Source: Mangifera indica (taxonomy: Eukaryota; Streptophyta; Magnoliopsida; Sapindales; Anacardiaceae). From it: a stretch of DNA of 64,000 nt. The position numbers and the translations under genes were made by a program. Numbering within the stretch: the stretch's first letter is position 1; every line of letters begins with the position of its first letter. Under the pieces are notes generated by a model. The model did no database searches. It worked only from the letters and a program-made list of their open reading frames with translations, and was not told the origin of the DNA. Positions 23,220 through 41,700 of the stretch are shown one piece after another. Location of the stretch: positions 16,865,945 to 16,929,944 of the forward strand of contig NC_058140.1 of assembly GCF_011075055.1 (NCBI RefSeq), given 5' to 3'.

Positions 23220-25043
23220 CTAAATTTGGCTTATTGCTTGTGCGTAGCTATCAGCACAGATGGCACACAAGCTGTTTCATTGTTTTTTTCACCTTATTCA
23301 CTCACGGCCTCATCGATCCTGACTACCTGTCTTCTTTGCTGGCTTTTACTGGCCTTCAACGTCGAGCAAAGTGAGCAACCCAGTAAACTATCAAATGTGT
23401 ACTGTGTTAAAGCTGTGGAAAATAGTAAAGTTGCTTTTCAATGGCCATTCAAATAATTAGATTTTAATGTGAAAGATGTCAAGGGTTACCTGAAAGTGAG
23501 TTAAATTTTTTTTGACAATGACATCAACATTCAAGTGCCTTTTCCTAATATTCTCTTTATTCAATGGGCTCCTCTTTAATCTTTATTTATCCCTTTCCCC
23601 TAATCGGGAGGATGCATGTGACTTAGAGATGACATATGGTGTCATTGTTCTCCTGCCATGTCCGCCATGGTGGTGATTTATCAGTGGAATAGTGCCCACA
23701 ACTTTGTACGACTGGCTGGATTTTCTTGATTTCTTATGCATGACATATAACCAGTGACTAACCCTTTGTTGTGATCCTAAAACAATTGTCATTTTCCATT
23801 AGAATAATATTATACGTATTTATTTTGAGTATACATATATTAATTCAAAATCATCCAATTATATGATAACACACATCATAACTGCATTTATTTACGTACT
23901 CAAAATAAACATGTATAGTTTTATTATTTCATTAAGCCAAAAGCTTGTATTTTGAGTTATAAAGGATTCAGAGAAATGAATCATAGTATTTTAGAGGCAA
24001 CCTTTACCACAAAAATCAATAATAAATTTGTTACATTCACATCTTCAATGTCTGCAATTACAACCATTAAATGCCCTCACAATTTTTGTGATAGTTTCTC
24101 GCCACCCCTCTTCTAAAATTAGTTACCATTACTAGTTTCGACAACCCAAATCTTTTGTGCCAAAGTTTGCAGGCCAGTTAATTACCATAAATGCTTATAA
24201 TATTTTTGTATATGAAAGTGGCTTCATCAGCAAAATCCACAGAAAGTCCCTGACTGACTCCGTCAGGGGACCAGAAATGCATAATTGGACCACAAACCAA
24301 AGGTATTTGGACCATGGTTATCCCTGCGATGCATACATGTGAGACCACAAATCTTGAATGTGTTGCAATTTATGCATTATTAGCAATTTCCCCAGATTTT
24401 TCACTTACTATTTGCTGGCGAAACAATTTTCATTCAGGCGTAAAGAGGAAGAAGAATACTGTGGTATTGCAAAACTACCAACCAGGAAGTTCCAGGGGCA
24501 CTGTTCCCAGAAGCCAAACTCGGTAAGATTTTGAGTTTATGTGAGACATGTACTGCACACTCCAGAATGCAAACAAAACATGAAGCCTTTCTGACTTCAG
24601 ATTAGCAGAAAGCAAGTTTTACTATTGCTCATTTGTAAATGCAACAATCTGGAGCAAACCACATAATTCTAAACTTGACAATTCTCCATGATTTCAGCTG
24701 AAGATGCTGCACATGGGAACATTGATTTAGGGGAACCATAGGCCTTTCACCACATAACTGATAGTTGATTCCTTGCTAATTTCCTAGAACATGAAGGTTA
24801 GAGTAATTTTACATCCCTCAACTGGAAAGTATGTGCTTCCATTTGTTCTTCGAGGTTCTAAAATAGCATAGTCAATTACAAAAGGTAACTAGTAACTGTA
24901 AACTATTTCCCACAGTAAAGAAGGAAGATGATGAACACTAATGAACCTCATATATGTTGTACACTATCCTTACAGATTTCTACTCTTCGATGAGGGATAA
25001 TATACATTACAAAATGGCCGAGTTTTTTTTCTTATCTGACATT
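23220..25043. other. Intergenic DNA; no gene seen
   Basis: Apart from the hairpin MITE at 23803-23931 this stretch is unassigned. The right end holds the probable 3' UTR of the minus-strand AOR gene. Several short open frames (for example 24157-24342) show no family features. Confidence 0.5.
23803..23931. mobile_element. Small hairpin MITE
   Basis: The left arm AATAATATTATACGTATTTA continuing into TTTTGAGTA is inverted at the right as TACTCAAAATAAACATGTAT followed by AGTTTTATTATTT. The loop contains ATCATCCAATTATATGATAA. The same layout and loop wording recur at 54446-54620, so these are members of one family. Target duplication is not clearly resolved. Confidence 0.6.
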
Positions 25044-28948
<3,905 letters not shown>

Positions 28949-30487
28949 ATGGCTGAATCAAAACCAGGATTGAGGAAACCAGTTTTCACTAAGGTTGAGC
29001 AACTTCGTCCAGGCACTAGTGGGCACACTCTCACTGTTAAGGTTGTTAGTACCAAGATGGTATTGCAGAAGGGTCGTGCTGATGGTCCGCAAGTACGTCA
29101 GATGAGAATTGCTGAATGCCTGGTTGGAGATGAGACTGCGATGGTTATCTTCACTGCTAGAAATGATCAAGGTATGTATCTCCTATACTTGTGTGGGTAT
29201 GTATAGATTAATGGGATAATTCTAGTTAAGTTCATATGCACAAATTGTGAAGCTTTTAGACCAATTGAACTTCAGCATTTGAGAACACATTTGACTTGAA
29301 AACTAATATGCAATGTGAATAACTCATGTGACATGTAATCTTGACCATTTGACTAATATTAATATTACGGGGGACAATCAATAGTTACTTTTTTTATTTT
29401 AGTTAATAGCTCTGTGTATTATTTTGCAATTGCTATTTTTTGCTGTTTCATGAATTGTATTTCAACTTGGGAGCTTACATTTCTGCTTATCATGCTTGTG
29501 CGTTGAATATAAGATTTCCTCGGAACTTTGGAGTTGATTTGCTATCCTATAGTGCAAATAGGATATTATGTGTTTGGTCATGTGAGAACTTTATAATCTT
29601 CTTACAAGTGCATGCAGTTGATTGGATGGTGCTTCTTATCTTAGTATTGCTAAAATGAGGACTGAGGACTGGGAAAAGGAATAATGGTATGCTAGTACGA
29701 CCATTGAATATATGATGTCCTTGGAAATCTGAAGTTGATTTGCTACTTATCAGCACAGATAGGATATTATGTAATGACAAAAGAAAACTCTAGTCAAATC
29801 CATTGATCATGTCAGAACTTTATAATATTTTTAAAAGTGCATCCAGTCGGATTGGATATTGCAGCTTTTCTCAGGGTTGCTAAAATTAAGAATGAGAGAA
29901 GGAATAATGCTATACCAGTACAACCATTGAACAGGATAACCACACAATTTAACAGTCATATAAATGAGGTTCATGAATCTTGTTGATATGAACAATAGTG
30001 TTAATGACTTGTGTTTTGAACTTCCCTTGAGTCATACTAGGTACTCTGTCCAAGAGTGATTTTAAGTTAAATGCATTTTGCAAGATGCAAATGGTTGAAA
30101 CATCTGAAGTTGTCTGGTCCGTGTTTTGAAGTGTTAACTGTGCCTATTTATGATTTTAAAACTTGATACTAGATGTAGTTAATATTTATGCATCTTGCTT
30201 TCATTATGTTGTGAAAGTAGCCACCAAAACTATGGTATTTGTTGTGGACTCCTTAATATCTGTTAAATCTTATAAATGTTGTTCATTGTTGGTTAGTGGA
30301 CTTGATGAAAGAGGGTAGTACTGTAGTACTGCGCAATGCAAAAATTGACATGTTTAAAGGGTCAATGAGGCTTGCTGTGGACAAGTGGGGTCGGGTTGAA
30401 GTTACTGAACCTGCTAGTTTCACTGTGAAGGAAGATAACAACCTCTCACTGATTGAATATGAACTTGTGAATGTTGTAGAAGAGTGA
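28949..30487 (+). CDS. OB-fold single-strand nucleic-acid-binding protein (At4g28440-like)
   Basis: Two coding exons, 28949-29171 and 30297-30487, encode 137 aa. The protein begins MAESKPGLRKPVFTKVEQL, continues with LTVKVVSTKMVLQKGR and MRIAECLVGDETAMVIFTAR, and after the intron reads VDLMKEGSTVVLRNAKIDMF then GSMRLAVDKWGRVEV. This beta-strand pattern is that of the compact OB-fold family related to the SOSS-B/hSSB single-strand DNA-binding proteins; plant members are annotated as At4g28440-like. A role in binding single-stranded DNA or RNA is expected, but the plant function is not established. The intron interrupts a Val codon (G|TG) and contains a large tandem duplication described separately. 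No targeting peptide is apparent. Confidence 0.9.
29500..29932. repeat. Tandem duplication of about 200-230 bp in the OB-fold gene intron
   Basis: Copy 1 (about 29500-29703) and copy 2 (about 29704-29932) share ordered blocks: TTGAATATA, GGAA-TTT/CTG-AGTTGATTTGCTA, ATAGGATATTATGT, CAGAACTTTATAAT or its variant, AAGTGCAT-CAGT, GATTGGAT, TTGCTAAAAT and GGAATAATG-TAT with TAGTACGACCATTGAA or variant. Divergence is moderate, so the duplication is not recent. Confidence 0.7.
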
Positions 30488-33400
30488 CTTTTTGGAGAGC
30501 GATCACTTACTACCTTGTGACCAAAGAATAAATAACACCGGCGTATCATAGTACTGTTGTCTATATGGCATCTCATGTCCAAAACGCTTTACTGTTAGGA
30601 AGAAGAAATCTGGAAGCTGGTAGTACCCAAGTTGCTTTCTAACTTTGCAGCAGATCCAGTTGAACCTTTTGGTTGGATCTCCAAACAGGTGGTGATGGCT
30701 GTAAGTTGATGAGTTAAAGCAGCTTTCAGAACTGGTTTTGGCTTGTTTATGACCTATTTATTTTTGGAAGTTAGACTGAGTTTCAATATTGCTTCATGCT
30801 TGAAGAGATTTTATATCATGAAATGTATGTTTCTGTACTTTATATAATTAAGTGTGGTCTGGGCCTGCTTAAGTTATCTATTTTTATGGTCTACTTATCT
30901 CTCCATTACTGTTATGCATATAGTACTGGAAATCGAAGATCAGGTGAAATGGGAATCCAAATAATTCATGACAGAATCATTTTAATATGCCCAATTAATT
31001 TAGATGTAAAAGCTACAAATATGTGTTTTGAAAATGTGGTCGAGGTCATATACCACAGCTAATTCATGCATTTGCTGTAGATGCTAGTATAGGATATAGA
31101 AGACAGAGAACAGGCTTAGAGAAATAGATGTTCTGAAATCAAGTGAGCAAGTTAATTTCAATGGCATAACAAGTTCCAAGGCAAATTAATGTCTTTGAAA
31201 AAGATTTTAACCTATATTGTTTTATTAATAAAATTTGTTCTATTATCACTTAAACTATCTATTTTATTTTATGTCCACTTTTTTGTGAAAATGCTTTCAC
31301 TTTGAATCATTTCTATTGAACTGATAAAAGATTTCTGATAATATTGGATTCAAAATTTGATATGGAATCTGTCAGTACCCGCCCAATATTCAATTACACT
31401 TGTCATTTATTCCTCCCTTGAAGACTGTCGTTTATAATCACAAAAATTCTTTGAGTCTTTCCGGCCCCCCAAAACAACTGCAAAGCTGATGTTTCTCTTA
31501 TCTATCAAATCAAATTTGCCGGCTGCACACACATCAATAAAGGCCTAGAACAAATATCCATAATGCCCTAATAAAAAAAAATTGATTAAAATAACCTAAA
31601 AAGTTTGGCCATTCCAATTCCAAAGTTCCTGCCACCTACACTAAAACATCATCATGAAAATTTTCTGCACCTGATTTTGCTTTTGTATTGAAGGCTAAAG
31701 CCGCATTGGTAATGGGCAGTCACAAAACTCCAGATATTTGCTTTATAACTAGTAACCGAAACCTGCAAAGAAGGAATCAAAGTACAGAAAAGGGTGGGCT
31801 CCTGCCCTTTCTGTCTGTCATACACGTGCCTTCCTTTGACAAATGACATCAGCTCACTGCGATACTCTGCAGAAAACCCAAGTGTAATAAAAATATTTCT
31901 ATTTTTTATGTGGGAACAATTCCTGGAGTTTGTAGAATTTTTCTAAAATTTTATCTTAATTAATTTTTTTTTTTAACTTAATTACCACCTTTGCAAAAAA
32001 TGGCTGTCCAAATGTGGAAGCACATGATCATAGGAAACCACTTGAAGTTTGAAATCAATAGCTATCTACCGCGTTTTGTTCCAGAAAATTTACATAAAAA
32101 AAATCCTGTAACATTGAGACTCTTATGTTGAAAATACACATGATTAAGCTCAGCATCCTGCTGCAAATTCGCATTTAACCTATGTTTATCATCAATCACC
32201 ATCGATTATCAATTAGTTTAAGTAACAAATTAACTTTATAATGATGTCATGAGGGTGCCTTGTAATGGTTGGGGACTAAAACAAGTTGCTTCTTTTTGCT
32301 GCACATTCTAGAAAGATTCTGGATGTGATCAGAATTGAACAGAGTTTGCACAGAGAAATAAAAACGCGATTTGGGATTTTGATCTTATCAGAACAAGATG
32401 CATCTTTTGTTAAGTCGGTTCTCAAACTTATCAAAAAATTGGGCATGCGGTTTACTTAATATTGCATTATTCTTCACATGGTTTACAGACATGAAAGATG
32501 GTCGAATGGCTTAAAAAAAGCATGAATCAGCAATGGCAATTTATGTAAGGATATTATTCTCCATTCAAACTATATTGAGAAACAAGAACCATATCTCTCC
32601 TTTTTGGGAAATCATCAGAGTCGGTGATGGAAGAAGGGAAGACAATGATAGAAAGAGAGGCGAAAATGGGGTAGGCAGCATATCAACCACCACAGCGCAA
32701 TAGCATGTTATTATTAGGAGCAATCCTGGAATTCACATCTGAAGTTGGCTGGTTGCATGAATTTGTAGATCTATGTAAATTAGATACCAGAAAATAGAAA
32801 AATCTTCATATTCTACAGTTGGATAATACGCGGGAAAGCACAAATGAATGGCACACGATAATTATCATGCATTTATCGCATTCACTCCAAAATTGTTCAC
32901 TGATTGAGACAATTTTTTATTTCTTAGTTTCTATGACAGGACCTTCACGTGATGCAGGAGTAAACCTATCTTAATTTGGTGCATTAATTATACCTCTTGT
33001 GTTTATCCAATCTTTTGTCACCCATTTAAGTATATAATTTAGAGTTTTAAATAAGATGGATCAAGGTAGCAACAATATATAATTTAGAGCTTTAAACGAG
33101 ATAAACTAAGATAACCACAATTTGGAATTTGAATTGACTTCAAAAAAATAGATTAAAACAAGATTTTTAACGTGTTTTAATATGATGATTAAAATGTTTA
33201 CTTCCACAGTATAATTGTTAACTGGTGTGTATTTTATAAATGATTAATACAATAAACAATACGAGTTTGAGTGTTAGAATGCTAATACTCGACTCTAGGT
33301 TTTTTTCTCTAATTATTATCTCTTGATCTCCGTTCCTTGAATAGTCTTTCATATTTATAGAGTTGACGAGGAGAAGTTACATTCAATTTAAGATAATTAG

Positions 33401-34389
33401 AGAATTCATAATTATTCAAATAAGATTCTAATGATTTTTTTTTTATTTTAGCTAAATTAAAAGGCATTTCTACAATATTGAAAATATTTCGATTGGGAAG
33501 GTGCAAATAGCTTCCTATTGTCATTACTAATGAGGATATCTAGAAGATTTTGAACAAATTCTTTGCTAAAAAGAAGTTTTTTTATATTAGAAAATCTACC
33601 TATGATCAGTTCTAGACAGATGTTTGATATGGGTGAGCTAAAGCGTTACCTAGTCATTGGTTTTGATAATTCAGAGCTTTGAAGAAGTACTTCTCATGTT
33701 AAATTCTACATGTGCGAGAGAATGATATAGTATAGGGCTTTGAATTTTTACGGGGAAGTTGTGAGCTAACAAAGGGTGGGTTTGGGGCATGGGGAATGGG
33801 GATGTCCAAACTAGAGTGGAGACACATGGCATGGCTGAGAACAACAAAGAACAGGCTTTGTTATATGACTATAACTACAGCATTCGGATCACCCGAGAAG
33901 GCCTAAGGGGACGAAGGTCCTTGGAAATTAGCAACCCTGTGTTGATATAATAATTAATATACATTACATTAGTCTTCATAAACATCAATCAAGATTTTAT
34001 TTTTGGAATGAAATTAAATTATATATAATACCAAAAAAAGAGTAGTGGAGTTGTAAGATTTTGAAAAGAGAGAGAGGACTAACCAAACCAAAGTTGAATG
34101 CAATGCAGGAAAAGGATCTACTAATTAATTCATCTATAATTATTGCTAAACTCGTAACTCTCCTCTGCATGACATGGCTGTCAATCAAAACCAAAGAAAG
34201 ACATGCCAAATTGCCAATTCTCCTTTTATCCCTCTTCAAACAATGACTCAAATCCCAGAAATAAATACCATAAATAAATGACTCATTTAATTGATTCATA
34301 CTCGAAAACAAAATTTGACTCAGGCTTTCGCGTTGCCAGCAAGCCTCATTAATCACCTTTAACACAAACTCATTCGCTCTCCCTCTCGT
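30488..34389. other. Long intergenic region; no gene seen
   Basis: 30488-30800 is probably the 3' UTR of the OB-fold gene. The rest contains no frame with family features and no clear mobile element. At 33029-33120 a unit of about 46 bp beginning TATATAATTTAGAG occurs twice in tandem with several mismatches. A PG1-beta upstream region begins before 34389. Confidence 0.5.
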
Positions 34390-34396
34390 CTATAAA
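34390..34396 (+). promoter_or_regulatory. TATA box of the PG1-beta-like gene
   Basis: TATAAAT in CGTCTATAAATACTTG lies 73 bp upstream of the ATG, a good spacing for a leader of about 40 nt. Confidence 0.6.
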
Positions 34397-34462
34397 TACT
34401 TGTATGTAGCCACAGACAAGCTCGCCAACATTCTCTCGGTGTTTAAATTAATAATATAAATA

Positions 34463-36446
34463 ATGCTTAAACAAAAACAACTTAATCTCTTCTTCTTCTC
34501 TCCTGCTCTCTTCCTCCTCCTCCTCCTCTTCTTCAATGTAAGTTACTTATACTTAATCTTCCCATTTTTCTTCTCTTTTTTAATAATGGATTCTTACTTT
34601 GATTTCTTTCGCAATGCAGGTCAATTTCTCGGCTTCTTCCAGTGAAATTATTGCCAAACAAAATCCTTTCACACCGAAAGCTTATCTGCTTAGATACTGG
34701 GACAAAGAGATCCACACCAATTTACCAAAATCTACCTTTCTTCTCTCTAAGGCTTCTCCTTTAAATGCTGTCGACTCCTCTCATTTTGCCAAACTAGCTG
34801 CTCACAACACTCTCTCTTCCGTCCTTCCGTCCTTTTGCTCTGCCGCTAAACTCTTCTGTTTCCCCGATTTATCTCCCAGTCTCGAGAAGCATGACACTGG
34901 CGCCAACTTTGCTGTTTATTCCGACAAGAACTTTACCAATTACGGTACGCTTCGTCCTGGTGGAGTTGACTCCTTTAAGAACTACTCCGATGGAGAGAAT
35001 CTTCCGGTCGACTCGTTCCGTCGATACAGCCGGGATTCAAGTGGTCATGAGGATCGATTTTCTGGTTATGCACTGTACGCCAATGTTGCAGACCAGAGCT
35101 TCAACACCTACGGAACCGGCGCCACCGGTAGCAGCGGTGATTTTAGCAGCTACGGCGGGGATGTCAATGTCCCTAATCTCCGATTCACTACTTACTCCGC
35201 CGATGCAGTCGGCCGGACCAATAAGTTCACCGCATACACCGACAACGCTAACGCAGGCAATCAGGACTTCACCGCTTATGGAAAGAAGTCCAGCGGATCC
35301 CCCAATGTATTTTCCAGTTACGGAAAAGGATCAAATGCAATGGGTTCGGGTTTTTCGGGTTACGGCGAGCGAGGCAATGGGGCTAATGACACTTTCATTT
35401 CTTACGGTGACGAAGGCAATGTTCCGACCAATAGGTTTAACAATTATGGCGACGGCGGCAATGCCGCAGTGGAAAGTTTCTCCAGTTACAGAGACGAATC
35501 CAATGTCGGTGAGGATTCGTTTCAATCTTACGCCAAGAATTCAAATTCTGCAAAAGTCAAATTTTCGAATTATGGCAAGTCGTTTAATGAAGGTACAGAC
35601 ATCTTTAAAGGATATGGCAAGGGCGCTAAAGGCCAAGCGGTTGGATTCAAGACGTATGGAGTTAACAACACTTTCAAAGATTACGCCAAAACTGGTGTGA
35701 CTTTTGCCAAGTACAACAATGGTAGCTCTTCAACTTCTCCTAAAATGGCAGTCACCAGTGGCAGTTTGGTAAATAGATGGGTGGAGCCAGGCAAATTCTT
35801 TAGAGAGTCCATGCTGAAGAAAGGGACTGTAATGCCAATGCCGGACATCAAAGATAAAATGCCCAAAAGGTCCTTTTTGCCCCGAACCATTGTTTCGAAA
35901 TTACCATTTTCCAGTTCTAAAATCTCACGGTTGAAGCATATCTTCCACGCCACTTATAATTCCGCCATGGAGACGATAATTAAGGACGCTTTGAGCGAAT
36001 GCGAGAGGGCTCCCAGCTCCGGCGAGACCAAGCGATGTGTAGGTTCGGTTGAGGACATGATCGACTTCGCAACCTCAATCTTAGGCCGCAACGTGGTGGT
36101 CCGAACGACGGAGAACTTGAATGGATCGAAGAAGAAGATAATGATAGGATCAGTCAAAGGAATCAACGGTGGTAAAATTACTAAATCAGTGTCTTGTCAC
36201 CAGAGTTTGTTCCCTTATTTGCTTTATTACTGCCACTCTGTTCCAAAAGTTCGGGTGTACGAAGCTGGCATCCTAGATCCCAACTTCAAGGCAAAGATCA
36301 ACCAAGGCGTTGCCATCTGTCATTTGGATACGTCGGCGTGGAGCCCCACCCATGGAGCATTCTTAGCTCTGGGTTCGGGTCCGGGTCGAATTGAGGTTTG
36401 CCATTGGATTTTTGAGAACGATATGACTTGGACCACTGCTGATTAA
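34463..36446 (+). CDS. Polygalacturonase-1 non-catalytic subunit beta-like protein (BURP domain)
   Basis: Exons 34463-34537 and 34620-36446 encode 633 aa, the usual length for the PG1-beta class. Exon 1 codes a Leu/Phe-rich signal peptide (about residues 8-25), so the protein is secreted to the cell wall. After a propeptide-like region come about 20 Phe/Tyr repeats of roughly 14 residues (FxxYG...N pattern, for example FNNYGDGGNAAVES and FTAYGKKSSGSPNV) spanning about residues 110-400. The BURP domain starts near FFRESMLKKGTVMPMPDI at about residue 418. Its CH pairs are visible: SCHQSLFPYLLYYCHS, then AICHLDTSAW, then EVCHWIFEND. In tomato the beta subunit modulates polygalacturonase and pectin solubilisation. 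Close paralogues in Arabidopsis affect cell size. The small intron after the signal peptide is normal for this family. Confidence 0.95.
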
Positions 36447-38717
36447 AGTGGGTTATATTGTAGTCGTCTGGGTCATCTGGGTTCCAGCCGTTTGTTAAGA
36501 TAAACTTAGCTGATGACGGCTCCTCCTCATTTGGCTCTTCTATTTCATGAAAATAGAGTTTGCTTATATGCAATTAAACTCCATTCAAACGCAACAATAA
36601 CCAAGCAGCCAAAGGAGGACAGAGGGTGAATTGATTTGAATCTTAAATTCTTAAAGAAATAAACCGATGAACTAAAACTGAATTTGAAGTCACTGGGCAC
36701 AATACAAAGGCTGTGATATGTTAAAAAAAATTTATGTCAAAAAAAAGTAATAATAGATTTTGTCTGAATTATCACCGAACTTAAAACAAAATCAAAGTTG
36801 AAACAAGTCTTAAAAACCGAAAGAAAGCAAGCCAAGCCTATCATTAGCGGAAAAAACAAAATGAAATTACGGATTCTGCCATTCTCACGGGATGTGTAAT
36901 TTCCTTGAGGACGAAGATGGCTTTGAATCATTCCAACTGTGCGTGTTCAAAAGACTGGTCCCGGGACAACTGTGAAAGTACGTTTCATAAGATACGACAA
37001 ATACTTGGCGGCCATTCGTGTTAAAGAATTTATGGTTGTACATGCATTTCTATATCTCATCACTTCAATACAGACTACATAATTTGTTTATAATCATATT
37101 TATCAATATTTTATGATATGATATGATACAAATAAAAAATAATATATATTATAAAATATATCAAATTAATATAATATAATAGATGTATCATACAATACGA
37201 TATATATTACTAATATAAATTAATAAATTTTAGAATAAAATAATGATATAATATGAGTGTAAATGAAAAATTTTAAATTTTTAAAATTATTTGTGATATT
37301 TTTTAAAATAATGACATATCAATTAGATTTTTTTATTATTTTATTTTTTAAAAATTATAACATACGATACGATACTCAATATATAATATATAATATAGAA
37401 AATTAGAATTTTGATATACAATACAATATACGATTCAATTACTATACTTATAATTAAATATGTGTTATTGCATAGCAATATGTTGTATAATCTTGGGCTA
37501 TTGATTAGATTAGCTGTATTGGAGCGCGTTTGTACAATTTTAACCAACAGATTTATTCGGATATAACCAAGTATATACTATAATGACAAGTCTGCCCTCA
37601 TTAGTATTTTTCCAATGCTATGTATATAATTTTATGTATAAATAATGAAGTATTACGAAGACCCATATTTTATTCTATTTTCTAACTGTAGTAGAAATTA
37701 TGAAGGCCCAAATAATTGACTACAACGGGCCAATAAATGAAGAGGTGTATATAGTTTTAGAAGAAATGGGCCTCTTGTGTAGAGGTAGCCCATAGAAACA
37801 AACCATTTGTTTGAGGGTTTCAGTTGCTTGTCATCTCTTCCAGATTGCTCCCTGTCAGTATATGGGTTTATTTATTTATTTATTTAATTTATTACCATTT
37901 TGTTGAATTTTAATAATGCTCAGTTGTGTTAAAGAATTCTTTAAGCTTGAACAGGGAATGTTTGGTGGGTTTTCAAATATATTATATATAGAATTGTTCT
38001 GGTGAAAAACTCTTATAAAAAAAATATATATAAGATAAAATACAAGCACCTCCAATAAATAATACCCCACTTAAGTAATGAAAGATCACATGTTAATATA
38101 TTGACTGTCCATTCTGTCACATTTTTCACCATCAATTAGCCAGAGGAGAAGTAGACCTGTCTCCACCTCATCTTATTGACTCTTCATCCCATGGGCGTAC
38201 ATGGTTTGAAAATTGAAAACCATTTTTTAAGAATTTCTCAATTTAAACTAAACGATTTTACAAATCAAATTAAACTATAATTTTTAAATAGTTCGATCTG
38301 ATTTTATAGTTTAAACCATCTCATCTTAGTGATTATAGATTTAATCATTATGTTTTAGATTTATCTATTCAATCAATACGATAGAATTCAAAGTTATCAG
38401 AAAGTGTATATGCATCTCCTTCCAAATTTATGTCGTTAATTGTTATGCTCATTCAATCGTCCATCTATTAACAAGTTTCAATTTTAACAAATCCCTATTT
38501 GTCGGAGTGATGCGCTTTGATCTCGACCTTTGGTGTAACCGCAGCTCAGTCTGAGTTATGGTCATAGCAAGTCCTTTTTAAGTAACGTGGTCAAATTAGC
38601 TATTAATTCAAATATCACAAATAAAATGTTGCATGATGTAGAAAATAAAAACAATCATTGTCTCCTGCTCATTGGTAAATTAAATCGATTCAAAATGATT
38701 TTATGAATTAGCATATT

Positions 38718-38752
<35 letters not shown>

Positions 38753-41700
38753 TATGCATAGCATGTAAAAAGTCTTCCATGAGGCAATTGAATTAATCCC
38801 ATTTAGTCAAAACGCATTTAATATGTTTGAAATGTTCTGCCTATTCACATTTGGAATTTTTCATTATCATGGGCCACCGCTTTCAATTGAAAAACGATAT
38901 AATTCTCTAATTATTCCTCTAATTTATTTCATATTTTATGCAAATATATATATATATATTTATTAATTATAATAATAATAAAAATAAGACATTTATTTGA
39001 TATATAAAATGTATGAGGCATCCTAGAATGACGTATGCTTAGATTGAGGAATCAGAATTTCGCCCCAGCGGACACGACACGCCTTGGATTGGCTCTCTGT
39101 AAACTTCTTCAGTTCTTCATCAAACAACTAGTCTGGGAGGCTAAATTCCTATTTTATCCTTTTTTTTTTTTAATTTGGAAATTTTTAATTTTTCATCTAT
39201 TTATAAAAATTAATCATTAATTTATATTTCTAATAATATAAACAAATAACATCTAACTTTAAATTTTTTATTTTTTTTCTTTTTTTCATTTTACTTAAAA
39301 CAAATTTAAAAGTCACTGTCATCAGTGATAATTATCTTCAAAATAGTCAATAAATGAGTGTTATCAATAATAATTAATTTTATTTTTATTTTTTTTATTT
39401 TTAATTAAAATTAATATAAATTAAAGATAAAATATATTTAATAAAATATTATTTAGTTGAATTTTCTTTATCTTTTTAATAATTTATAAAAAATTTAACA
39501 AATTTAATAGACATATTAAACAATATATTTTTGAAATGAAATTGTGCTTCATTTGGCCAAAAAGCACGATTATTTCACTTGCTTTTTATATATATAAAAA
39601 ATACAAGTATTTAGAGTTTTGAAGAAATAATAATTAATGCACAGAAGCGCCCGTCCCATGAAACACATGACAAGATTTTTTGCATTATAAAATAATTAAT
39701 TACACAAACATCTCTGATTTCTCAGGCCATGAATTTTTTTATAATTTTTATAATAAAATTCTTCGAGAAAAGGTTATTTTATTAGAATACTTCTTCGAGA
39801 AGACGTATACAGAAATTTACATTGATCGTTCCATAGAAAGAGGAGAAGAAATGGACCACAATACATCCCTTTCTAAATTTTTTCTTCTTTTAGCATGAAA
39901 CGGTGAGTGTTGGCTGAAACTCACTCTTTTTATGCAAAACACCAAAACCTCCTCTTTGTTTTGAACAACAGCTAAACAACCCACCATTTTATTAACCATC
40001 TTGTGGCTCATGATTAATCAATTTTGTCTCAACATGACTATCCTTAGTCAATATTTATTCCGTCTGATCAATCTGATCTTTAGAACAACTCCAGTATCAA
40101 CTGAATTCAGAACTTCAAATACCTGATAAAATTTGGAAAATTTACCGGTTTTTCTGAGTGAAAGCAACACTCATCAAACTTCACACTAGCTAAAAAAAAA
40201 AAGGAAAAATTTACCTTCTGACTTAGACACTCAAACCCTTTATGGTTGATATTAATTATTGCTTACAATCACACATTTTTTAGTGTGAAAAATCAAACTT
40301 TTGATGATTGTATGGTCAGAGAAAGGGATGACATCCACACCCAAAGGTTTTTATTATCTTGTCATTTGTTTTTTTGTTTAATCAAAGAAAACATGGAAAG
40401 GTAAATTTTTTTATATATAATTTGATCATATAAATAATATATTATTATGTAATTTAATAATTTTAAATTAAATATAAAATAATATTTAATTACATAATAA
40501 TATATTATTTATATAAAAGAAAGAAAAGTTTGTATATTTAATATTGCTAGTATGATAAAGGCAAATGGGCTTGTGTTTAACAAAATTAACTCCAACTATT
40601 TTATGCAACAATCTGTCTGCTATTTTGCAAAAATTATTCGAAAAGAAATCTGACTTGTGGCTTGTTTGTCAAGGGAAACATCCAAATAAACCTAGTAAAA
40701 ACATGTGTGATATGCTTCCCATGAAAGAACTTAAACCAGAAGGATCATTCAGACACGGAACTTATAATAAGATATTTATTTTGTTTTAACATTTTGGTAT
40801 GAAAACAGTAGCCACGTTAGGGTGTTTTTCTCGGTTCTGGTCCCAGCGAGCACTGGTTAAGCGTGCTGTCGCCAATCTTTTATATTGACTCTTGACTTAC
40901 AATTGGCATGAAGTTGGATAGTGGTCAGTGTCAAGGACCCAACTAATTCATTTGAATCTCTCTTTCTCTCTCTCATTTTCGGTTTAAAACCGAGGCCCAT
41001 ATGTCTGCTATCCATTGTCACCACAGAATATTTCAGTGGTTTAACATTTATCAAATCAAAAGTTTTATTATGATAATTTTGATCTAATGAATTTAGAGAT
41101 TATAAATTTTTTTCGATCTTAACGAAGAAAAAATTTTCTGATAAAAATAAAAATAAAAACAAAAAAAATCTCTTTAATAAAAAATGAGTCAAAGATAAAG
41201 ATATATTTGTCTTATCCGATCTTTTCTTATTACCATCCTTAATATTATCTAATTATTATTTTTCCATAGAGTAGAGTATTTAATATTTTGGGGGGTAGTT
41301 ATCAGGTTTCCATTTATGTATCATTTATTTATTATCATTCCCACTATTTTTCACTATTTAAAAGCGAGGAACGAGGTCAGGTGATGATAATAATACTTTA
41401 TTTGCGAGGTTTTCTGGAATTTGAACTAGAAAACATCATAAATTTCTAGCTTTTTTGTTGATTAATAAAATTTTCTGTCTTTAACTTTCGTTCTTTGGAT
41501 GTAAATCTTTGTCAAATCACTCACAGTTTGTTATGCATGCATTTGCATCATAACAGGATCCCTGTAAATTCTGGAGAGAAAATAATGTTAAACTTACCCT
41601 TATATATATATACTGTTTGTTTCCATCTGAACATAAAGGAGAAGACTTTGTGTTTGTGTATGGAGTCAGGGATTGTTCATGTTGGTAGTTATAGTATAGT

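Noticed and set aside
34891..35700. A 269-codon frame overlapping the PG1-beta gene
   Set aside because: It is an out-of-frame shadow of the 14-residue repeat region. The BURP gene frame is clearly the coding one.
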